This document shows positions 56,649 to 64,000 of a stretch of 64,000 nt of DNA, one piece after another. The notes beneath the pieces were generated by a model. The model searched no databases, had not been told where the DNA came from, and saw only the letters and a list, made by a program, of their open reading frames with translations. Position 1 is the first letter of the stretch. Each line of letters starts with the position of its first letter. This DNA is from Lepidurus packardi (taxonomy: Eukaryota > Arthropoda > Branchiopoda > Notostraca > Triopsidae). Both the position numbers and the translations under genes were made by a program. The stretch covers positions 11,548,024 to 11,612,023 of the forward strand of contig JAKZAN010000001.1 of assembly GCA_023053545.1 (NCBI GenBank), in the 5' to 3' direction.

Positions 56649-58534
56649 TTAGAACATAACCTTCACAGGTTCTTTCTTATCACAATTCCTGTGAAATATA
56701 AAATAATCCATTAAAAATTTAAAAATTCACTCTTTTTACCTAATGTTAAATCGACAACTCGATAAGTGATTGGACATGTGCTGGCCCTCATGAACTCCCC
56801 ATTTCTTCACTGGTGTGAAACTAGTACTGAAACTCCATGCCTTTTAATAACAAAAATAAATAAATACATATAAACTAAAAAGACAAAAATAGAAATTACA
56901 AAATATGAAACACTCCAACATTTCTCTGCAGAGCGTTCCCACTGCGGTACTACAATGCCCCTGTTATCCAAAACCGAGCAGCACACCTCTCTAAGCAATC
57001 GACACGTCAACGCCAAATTCCCCAAACTAAAATTCACAATTAGAAAACAATAAATTAGTTGTAAAACTAAAACTAAATATATACCTGAAAGGGTCCAGAA
57101 AACGCGTTATGTGCAGCAGTACTTCAAAGGGCATGTTATCACACAAGTTAATATCATTCTGAGCAGCAATGTGCGCATGTCCCGGTACAACTCCAAAGCT
57201 TTCAGAAATCGAGTTGTAAACCACCGTCGCTTGTTCCTGATCAGGGAATAGTCGACGTTGACTGTATGAGCAACCGTAGCGATACAAAGGACATCGATGT
57301 TCCATCCAATTGTCTAATCCGCCATGAATATCGCTATGTACGTTCTTAACGTGCCACGCGTACTCATCCCGACGAAAGTCTTGAGAGCAGAGGAAGGTGT
57401 AAATGGATTTGGGTTTGGTCTTGAAGCGAGAAATGCTTACTAGCGTTAAATCCAAGCCCAGCGTCATAATCAGAGGCTCAGGCGGAGCTGGTACAGGACT
57501 CTGACGCTGGACCAACTGACTATCGTGGTTTTTCTCATCAGAATCAGTGGAAGTCTCAGTACGTTTTGGGGGAATGACTGGAATTGGCATGAAGGTTGGC
57601 TTACTGGGTGGAGAATCCTCAAAAAAGGCGTTGATCTTGGACTCATCCGTTTCGAGGATCGAACTGGGACTAGATGTCACTGCCAATTTCGTTTGTGAGG
57701 ATAAATCGACTTGAATTGGCTTATACAGCTGGTTATAGACGCTTTGTTGTAAACCTAAAGAAATTCCAAGGTTATAAATGACTACAAAGAAGTAAAATAT
57801 GTTATTTCTGTACCTGGTGGAGCTTTTCTTCGCGTCCAAGGGTTATCATCGTCTGTGTCGGTCAAATTTGAAGGCGTCAAGGATTTTTCTCTTTCCGTAG
57901 AGCGTCTGGGTGAGTATCTTTTCAAGAATATGGAGGGGAAAGGCATGGCTGGGTACCGGCGTGTTAAGTCGTTTCTGAGAACGAGCCGTCTAGGTCTAGG
58001 GACTGTCATAGCTTCGTTTAAGACTCTTTGGTCCCTTAATAAGAGCTCTACATCGAGTTGACCATGTTTGGCTTGGAAACGAGGATTGGGTTGAAGGAAA
58101 GGCACGTGGGATTGGCGTTCTTTGGTGCAGATTGGCCAGCGGTTCCACTCCATGGTGCAGGTAATGACGAATGCTGGACAGACAAGCAAATGAGACGCTA
58201 CATGTTTGCGAATTAAAGTGTGTCGGCAGCCATACACGCTGTTAATGCAAGAACACCTTTCTTCAGGACAGAGTATACTGTGCTCTTCAGCCTTGCAGGC
58301 ATGAAACCTGGCCCCACAATGCAATCGGCAATGGATTAATGGGCAGGAAACGCCAATTTGGGGTTTTACCGTGCATTTTGAAATCTGAAAATGGAAAAGA
58401 TAATATATTAATAATTCAGCTTCAGTTTACATTCAAAATAATTAGATTTCGATGTGTAAAGAGTCTCTGGAGTTTACTTTTATACAAGTGGCACAATGCT
58501 TATGGACAGGTAAATCGCTTTCTAATGCTGCCAT
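56649..58534 (-). CDS. FBXO30: FBXO30/FBXO40-like F-box protein with TRAF-type zinc finger, 6 exons
   Basis: Exons in transcript order: 58534-58478, 58384-57814, 57754-57085, 57026-56912, 56840-56740 and 56688-56649, giving 517 residues (vertebrate FBXO30 and FBXO40 about 710-745). The Cys/His-rich N-terminus (HKHCATCIKISKC, SCPLIHCRLHCGARFHACKA, then CTMEWNRWP) is the TRAF-type zinc finger of this pair. A Ser/Pro-rich middle follows, then a conserved C-terminal half (SIYTFLCSQDFRRDEYAWH, HRCPLYRYGC) and an F-box spanning intron 3 (MPFEVLLHITRFLDPF, then SLGNLALTCRLLREVC). The family acts as substrate receptor of SCF ubiquitin ligases; the target here is unknown. The last two small exons were set by reading frame and similarity of the tail (KKWGVHEGQHMSNHLSSCRF) and are the least certain. 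One arthropod gene may stand for both vertebrate paralogues. Confidence 0.88.
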
Positions 58535-58599
58535 AATGATAAGAAGTGCACTAATAAATGTCAAATAAAAAATTAATTAAAAAAATAGGAACAAAAAAC

Positions 58600-61205
58600 C
58601 TACATGAGTGACCCTAGCGGTGGGCCACGTAAGATTTTGGAGGATCAAAGAATAGGTAGATACCCTTTGTCTTTTGAGCCATCTGTAAAGATTCTTTTCC
58701 TATCTTTGTAACGCTTCTCAAAAAAAATCTAAAATTGTTGTGTGTCTTCCGGCCTGGTAAACTGATTTCGTGGCTAGTCCTGGTATTGAATCCGTTATAT
58801 CTGTTACATCAAAATCCCACGGGGCGATTTTTTTCTCATAGATATTTCCTGTTTCTATTCCCGGTAGTTGGTAGGCTTCTATCCATGTACTAATTTGTGC
58901 ATATATTCTTTTTTCCCTGTGATCTAGGACTCTGAATACTGCCTCGTCTTCATAATGACGTTCCATCATTCTGTTGCGATACCTTAAAGCTAGTTCTTCC
59001 CACCTATCTCTGAGTGGTGTTAGTCCTGTTGAGCACAGTAACACAGATATGGGCGTGGTTTTCATTGCCCCGCGAATTATTCGTAGTGCTCTGTTTTGTA
59101 TGGTTTCTATGCGTTTTAACATGATCTTATTGTCGTCTTTAAAAACCATTGCCGCATATTCTAATTTTTTTGCTCTTATTCGTCCCTTATAAAGCGTTAG
59201 CATTGTTTTTATATTTGCTCCCCAGCTTGTCCCTGCCAATTTTTGAAGTATTAAATTAGCTTTCATTCCCCTTTCTCTCATCTTTTCCATGTGTTGTTTA
59301 AATTGTAGTTCCTTGTCTGTTCCAAAGTAACCCCCAAAAATTTTCCTTGAAATTTTCCTCAAAAATTTTACTTTTCTTGATGTCGTCGCACCTATTCTGA
59401 CTTCCATTGTCCTGTTCGTAAGCAAGTCCTGTACAATCTGTGTGTTCCCTTCAGTTCTTCTACTAAACTTTGCCAATTTGCCTTTTGAAAAATCCATTTA
59501 TATGTATTGGTTTCGTATGTTGTGACTCATTTTTCGTGAATCTGAACTAACTGCGGTAAATGGTCGCCAAGTAAAGGTGCCCCGTTTCTGGCCGTTGTTT
59601 TTGTTACTAAATCTGGTGTCGCGAAAGTTAGATCTAGTGTGGAGTTTCTCCCGTTTCCTCCAATATATTTCTCACTTCCTTTTTCTGTTACTAATTTGAG
59701 CTCCTCCCATTCCTCTGGAAAACCAAAAAGGATTCTTCCTCTCCTATCCGATATTCGGCTACCCCACATGCTGTGGTGAGAATTGAAATCTCCCATTAAC
59801 AAAAAACTGTTTCCTTTCCCCATTTCTCCCATATAATGTTGATATTCTGCTATTGTGATTCAGTGTTTTTTTATCTTTTGATATTTATTTTATCCCACTG
59901 AATACCTTCTTTAACCCAGAATAGGACTCCTCCCCCTCTGTCTCCCTTTCTGTCGACTCTATATTCCTCGTAACCTCACATTAATTTTCACCCCTTCTTT
60001 TAGCCATGTTTCACAAATAAAAATAACATCTATTCTCTTTTTTAAATCACTTAAACAGGCTGTTAAAGAATCTACGTTGGTCCTTATGCTCCTGGCATTC
60101 CAAAATAAAATGTTTATGCCCTCGCAATCCGTGTTAATATTTGTTGTATAAAGCTTCCATTCCTAATACAATTTTTTGCTTCCTTGCATATTTCTGCCCA
60201 TTTCCCTCCTGTTAAAACTACTGAAATTATTTTTCTGACCAATCCTCCTACCCAGTTCATCAAATCAGCTGTCTCTTTTTCATCTCCTGGCTTCTCCTTC
60301 GTCTTGTTGCCTTTCCTCTCGATTTGTTTGTCTCTCTTTTTCCTTTTTCTTACCTTGTAATACCTCACTGTAGCTTTGTTTCGATACTACTAAAGTTTTC
60401 TTCACTTTTCCATTAGTTCTTGAACTGTTCTGTCTTCTTCTTTTTCTGCTACTTCTCCTGTCCTGATGTTATTATCAGATATTTGACTCTTTCCAATGTG
60501 TTCTACCTCGTTACATTTTATGGTCTGATCACCTAATGTGTCCGCTTTTCGATTTGCCTGAGTTTGGTTCCCCTTGGCTCGTTTAAAAAACTCACAGTTC
60601 CTATCCGCTGCAGTATGTTGCTTATTACAGTTCGCACATGTTGGCTCCTTTCCCTCTTTCTTGCTTTCGCAGATTGTCGTGGCGTGTTCTCCCCCACAGT
60701 GCCCACATCTATCCCTTGCCTTGCAGACAGAGCTGATATGCCCAAATCTTTGACACTTATAACATCTGATGGGTCTTGGTTCAAAGTGATGAACTTTTAT
60801 TTTTAGGTATCCTAAGTTCAAATAGAATGGCAATTTGCCCTTTTCAAAAATAAGGTGGAAACGACTAATTGCCTCTTTAACTTTTCCCCCGTTATCTAAT
60901 GTTCGCTCTTTGTACAGGGGCTCTTACCAAGGCTCTTACCCCGACTAATCCTGCAAAATTCTCTTCCTCGATCTCCTTTTTAGTCGCCCCGTATATGGTT
61001 ACAACCCCTTGTTGCAGAAATTTAGGTTTGGTTATCCTGGTCTGAACTTGTATTTCCCCTATCTGTTTTATCTTTAGGAATCTATCCGTTTCGTCCTGAT
61101 TGGTCGGGAAAACCAACAGTTCTCCTGCACGCGTTACTTTGATTTTAATTTCTCTCATATTCGAATCTCCCACCATTTTATTAATTTTGAAGGGGCTTAG
61201 CTTAT
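58600..61205 (-). mobile_element. Non-LTR retrotransposon with internal RT deletion
   Basis: Read on the minus strand, ORF1 pieces run from about 61205 to 60114. They include two to three CCHC knuckles (CYKCQRFGHISSVC, CGHCGGEHATTIC, CANCNKQHTAADRNC) and one frame break near 60890. ORF2 then starts with an APE-type endonuclease (ILFWNARSIRTN, FICETWL, then LLMGDFNSHHSMWGS, STLDLTFATPD, LLGDHLPQLV), interrupted by stops. The finger and palm regions of the RT are absent. Endonuclease linker sequence (KWIFQKANWQSL) passes within about 100 bases into the RT thumb region (FKQHMEKMRERGMK, LAGTSWGANI, IQNRALRIIRGAMKTTPI), open from 59497 to 58718. RNase H begins just beyond (IFTDGSKDKG) and is cut off near 58620. 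The copy is dead. The clade (Jockey or I-like) is not resolved. Confidence 0.85.
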
Positions 61206-61890
61206 CGTAAGCGGCCTTCTTCATCCATGCGAGCTTTCTTGATTGGCTTACGCGAAATTGAAATCGAACGAGACTGATTGAAATGGGCCTACTAAAGCAT
61301 AAAGTTGGTTAAAAACCGTGTTCGGTTATAAAAATATCTATACAAAAAATACCTTCTCTGTGCCAGCCAAATCCATTCCCAAGTTCTCCATTTCTTCCTC
61401 ATCGGCTAACGGAGAGCTCTCGCTTCCTACCAGCCTTTGGCATGACAGGTTTGCCTCCACTCTTTCCCAGACGAGCTTCAACAGACATAGTTTTAGCCTT
61501 GTCTCGAATTTGCTTGGCGAGTTGATGGACTTCCTTTGTCTCTTCATCACTGGGTTCGTCAAACTTCAGCTCGCAGTTCTTTCTCTTTCTCCAAGTGCTA
61601 AAATTTCTGAAAAAAAAAGAAAAAAGTAAAAAAAAACGGCCGAAGATAAAACGATAAACTAACCACCATAAGATCCGGATCAATGTAGTCGGCAACGTTT
61701 TTGTTTTATCAGAATTCTGGAATTTTGTCGTATTTGAAGTCGTATGGCAGGTCATAATTCTTTCTCTAATCCACAAAATGTGGACGTCCCCTTGTTCCAA
61801 TTCGATAGCTCGTCCCGTCCTTTTCGTTTTCTCCTTCTCAGCTTGAGCTGCTTTCTTCTGCGAATCCGGAATGCAAACTGGACGAACAAC
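61206..61890 (-). pseudogene. GTPBP4: NOG1/GTPBP4 C-terminal fragment, decayed
   Basis: Minus-strand pieces match the C-terminal half of the nucleolar ribosome-biogenesis GTPase NOG1 in order: RPVCIPDSQKKAAQAEKEK, RAIELEQGD, then in another frame NYDLPYDFKYDKIPEF and NKNVADYIDPDLM. After an intron-like gap come HLEKEKELRAE, then DEETKEVHQLAKQIRDK, then MENLGMDLAGTE, and finally SRSISISRKPIKKARMDEE. At least two frameshifts and several stops (TGA TAA after IPEF; TAG after the acceptor) break it. Intron-like segments remain, so it is an unprocessed duplicate fragment, not a retrocopy. The GTPase domain is absent. It lies between two opposed non-LTR elements and ends where ORF1 of the left one begins. 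Confidence 0.7.
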
Positions 61891-62005
61891 GTTATCTCTG
61901 GGGTTCGGTTTCGAACCTGTTCGTGGTCAGACGTGTTTTCTACGAGCTCTGTATCAAAACCTTTCCTTTCTATTGTGAAGCAACCCAACAACCAATCCTT
62001 CATTC

Positions 62006-63358
62006 ATGGAGGATCAACAAAGTGTACCACCTGAAACTTTCACATACCTGTGTACTGGGTGTGATAAGCCATTCAAGAAGGGCCATCATGCCCAAAAACA
62101 TTGTGACAAATGTACGCCAAGAAGAAGGCACAGTGTCGGGGAATCTATGCCGGGGCCTACCAAGAGAAAAGAAGTCTCTATAATCCAAGAATCGGATAAT
62201 CCGTCCAAACAGACAAAAAACGACTGTTCTCAACATCCGTCCTTTTCCAACATCGATGTTGACGTGGCCATCCAACAAAATGCCAACCTTCAAACCCAAA
62301 CCAACCCTGAAGTTTTCGAGACAATCTCAAGAACATTAATTAAGCAACAAGAATCGATTGACAGTCTAACAAAAGCTACTGTCCAACTGAAAAACGAGTT
62401 AACAAACATCAGACCTCTTGCCGAATTAGTTCCAACTCTTTTAGAAGAAATTCACCAGTTGAAAACTATTCTAAAAGCGAATCAAGGAATCTCAACCAGT
62501 GGCACAGATAAAGTCCCATCTTTTGCCGAAATTGTGAAGAGCAAAGCTCCAGTCAATACGACAACCGCAACTATCAAACAGCTTCCATCTATTCCCGTAG
62601 TTGTAGACAAAAACATGGAGTTTTCCATTATTATCGAACAAGAGGACGAAAACAAAAGGAATGAGTCATTTAACAGGAAACAGCTTCTTGAAACCTTCGA
62701 AGAGGATCTGTCAAACGTGGCGGCCGATATCCCAAAACCAGCTCTCATTAGGAAAACGAACTCAAACAGACTTCAATTGATCTTCTCCTCACAAGAAGAA
62801 AAGCAAAAAGCAGAACCACACCTGAGTTCGATTAACCTCCCTAAGTTGGGCCCTGTTCATACGATAAAGAAAAAAGAAAATAAAAAGATAGTTGTTCACC
62901 AAATACCTCGATGCGTAACGGTCCAAAACATTGCAAAGCACCTCACTGAAAAGAATGCCATACTAGCTGGTAACTCCCTCAAAGACTCAAACATCAGCTG
63001 GCTAAACCCCAAAAGCGAAAAAGCGTTCGGGTCCTTAGTCATTGACGTCATCTCAACGGACTACAAAGCTAAAATACTCGGCCAATCTTATCTTCTCGCT
63101 TTCAACCGAATTGCCCCTGTCGAAGAATTTATTTCTTTAGCCATCCTTCAATGCTTCAAATGCCAGAAGTACGGTCATATGGCCACCAGATGTCCATCGA
63201 CGACACAAATATGTGCGAAATGCTCCGGCCATCACTCACTTAAATCCTGCGTCTCAAACAATACAAAGTGCGCAAATTGCAATGGGAAACACGCCTCTAT
63301 GTTCAAAGAATGCCCCATACGCCAAGAATTCCTCAAAAATCTGTCAAAAGCTAAGTAA
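62006..63358 (+). CDS. Non-LTR retrotransposon ORF1 (gag-like), 450 aa
   Basis: Starts at ATG 62006 and ends with TAA at 63356-63358. Near the N-terminus a C2H2-like finger (YLCTGCDKPFKKGHHAQKHC) is followed by a low-similarity, Gln/Thr-rich region with heptad-like leucines around residues 110-160 (possible coiled coil). Three CCHC-type knuckles lie near the C-terminus (CFKCQKYGHMATRC, CAKCSGHHSLKSC, CANCNGKHASMFKEC). This order is typical of ORF1 nucleic-acid-binding proteins that package element RNA. It differs clearly in sequence from ORF1 of the element at 58600-61205, so the two belong to different families. Confidence 0.88.
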   Translation: MEDQQSVPPETFTYLCTGCDKPFKKGHHAQKHCDKCTPRRRHSVGESMPGPTKRKEVSIIQESDNPSKQTKNDCSQHPSFSNIDVDVAIQQNANLQTQTNPEVFETISRTLIKQQESIDSLTKATVQLKNELTNIRPLAELVPTLLEEIHQLKTILKANQGISTSGTDKVPSFAEIVKSKAPVNTTTATIKQLPSIPVVVDKNMEFSIIIEQEDENKRNESFNRKQLLETFEEDLSNVAADIPKPALIRKTNSNRLQLIFSSQEEKQKAEPHLSSINLPKLGPVHTIKKKENKKIVVHQIPRCVTVQNIAKHLTEKNAILAGNSLKDSNISWLNPKSEKAFGSLVIDVISTDYKAKILGQSYLLAFNRIAPVEEFISLAILQCFKCQKYGHMATRCPSTTQICAKCSGHHSLKSCVSNNTKCANCNGKHASMFKECPIRQEFLKNLSKAK

Positions 63359-64000
63359 ATGCCGCGTCAAAACTTGAATAATGAGGTTCGTAATCCCACA
63401 ACCAAAGCAAATCCGACACGCATTTTAATACACAATATAAGAAAGAAAAGTGACCAACTACTTGAAACGGTTAGAGAAGCAGGAGAAAAATTTGTAGATG
63501 GGCTAGTTATAATAGAACCCCCACAAAAATTTACTAGTCAAACCTTCCAAAGCTACCATGTATACTCTCCAACAACGGATTACAAAGGGGTACTTACACT
63601 CAAAAATCCGAGAGCACCCCAACTGAAAATCCTAGAAGTTAATGAGTTATATTGCATAATTAAACTCTCTCCAAGAAGAAACCTCTCCCCTTTTATTATA
63701 GCAGGCATATACCGGAGACATACACAAAACACCGAAACCTTACTGGAAGAGATTTGGGACAAATATTCTAAAACGTCGCCTTACCTAATTTTTACTGGCG
63801 ATTTCAACGCTCATCATTGGGCATGGGAAGGAAAAACACCAGATAAAGCGGGAATGCAAGTATACGAATTTATTCAAAAACACAACTTAGTAATTTTAAA
63901 TGGTGGGAATGAAGCAACTTACATTAATGAAAAGGGAAGCTCCTCAACAATTGATTTAACCTTTTCAACGATGACATCTCTACCTTTTCTAAGTCATTCG
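63359..64000 (+). CDS. Non-LTR retrotransposon ORF2, N-terminal endonuclease part
   Basis: ATG at 63359-63361 follows the ORF1 TAA with no intervening base and lies in the same frame as ORF1. The 214 visible codons cover the APE-type endonuclease: RILIHNIRKKSDQLLE, VIIEPP (likely position of the metal-binding Glu), SPFIIAGIYRRHTQN, the GDFNAHHWAWEGK motif and SSTIDLTFSTM. The reverse transcriptase should lie beyond position 64000. The usual WNxRS start of the endonuclease is replaced by HNIRKKS. Confidence 0.85.
   Translation, partial: MPRQNLNNEVRNPTTKANPTRILIHNIRKKSDQLLETVREAGEKFVDGLVIIEPPQKFTSQTFQSYHVYSPTTDYKGVLTLKNPRAPQLKILEVNELYCIIKLSPRRNLSPFIIAGIYRRHTQNTETLLEEIWDKYSKTSPYLIFTGDFNAHHWAWEGKTPDKAGMQVYEFIQKHNLVILNGGNEATYINEKGSSSTIDLTFSTMTSLPFLSHS

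Larger units (their letters stand above)
61891..64000 (+). mobile_element. Apparently intact non-LTR retrotransposon, runs off the window
   Basis: A full ORF1 (62006-63358) is followed directly by ORF2 (63359 onward) with no stop in the 214 codons visible. The exact 5' end is not seen; sequence from about 61890 to 62005 no longer matches NOG1 and may be the element 5' UTR. No frameshift or stop interrupts the coding parts, so it could be a young copy. Confidence 0.8.

Noticed and set aside
1..64000. tRNA, rRNA, CRISPR arrays or bacterial operon features
   Set aside because: No tRNA A/B-box pair with a foldable cloverleaf, no rRNA stretches and no spaced direct repeats of CRISPR type were seen; gene structure is plainly eukaryotic.

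Overview
The window is eukaryotic nuclear DNA, most likely from an arthropod and plausibly a branchiopod crustacean such as Daphnia. I infer this from tightly packed intron-rich genes, very short introns (mostly 49-105 bp, GT-AG with some GC-AG), metazoan gene families with animal-type domain order, hAT and non-LTR elements, and many homopolymer tracts. The species cannot be fixed from the sequence alone.

Layout. Positions 1-32.6 kb form a gene-poor arm. Its only coding signals are one convincing candidate exon (1737-1800, beside a CRE/TATA promoter) and one much weaker one (15657-15742). The rest is low-complexity tracts, runs of 15-23 G or C, old local tandem duplications, a 1.5 kb satellite-like array (13.24-14.70 kb), a repeat carrying an E2F-type box, and a cluster of four bZIP-type boxes. 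It may be the large intron(s) and regulatory landscape of one gene, or an intergenic block.

Positions 32.7-58.5 kb form a gene-dense arm. Exon by exon I could rebuild PNKP (+), OSGIN (+), syntaxin-16 (-), FBXL5 (-), cytosolic glutaminyl-tRNA synthetase (-), a two-cistron locus for the complex III assembly micropeptides SMIM4/UQCC5 and BRAWNIN/UQCC6 (+; Drosophila sloth1/sloth2), GMPPB (-) and an FBXO30/FBXO40-like TRAF-zinc-finger F-box gene (-). A decayed hAT transposon with clear terminal inverted repeats (50214-53004) separates the divergent QARS and sloth1/2 genes, splitting what was probably a shared promoter of about 260 bp.

Positions 58.6-64 kb are transposon territory. An internally deleted non-LTR retrotransposon (-), a decayed NOG1/GTPBP4 fragment, and an apparently intact non-LTR element (+) lie side by side. 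In the intact element ORF1 and ORF2 share one frame and are separated only by TAA directly followed by ATG; ORF2 runs off the window.

The genes do not form one pathway. Themes are DNA repair (PNKP), redox (OSGIN), endosome-to-TGN fusion (STX16), iron sensing (FBXL5), translation (QARS), respiratory complex III assembly (sloth1/2) and GDP-mannose synthesis (GMPPB). The most interesting observations are the conserved micropeptide dicistron, three GC-AG introns among 41 reconstructed introns, the ORF1-TAA-ATG-ORF2 junction, and the dispersed uncharacterised repeat families.
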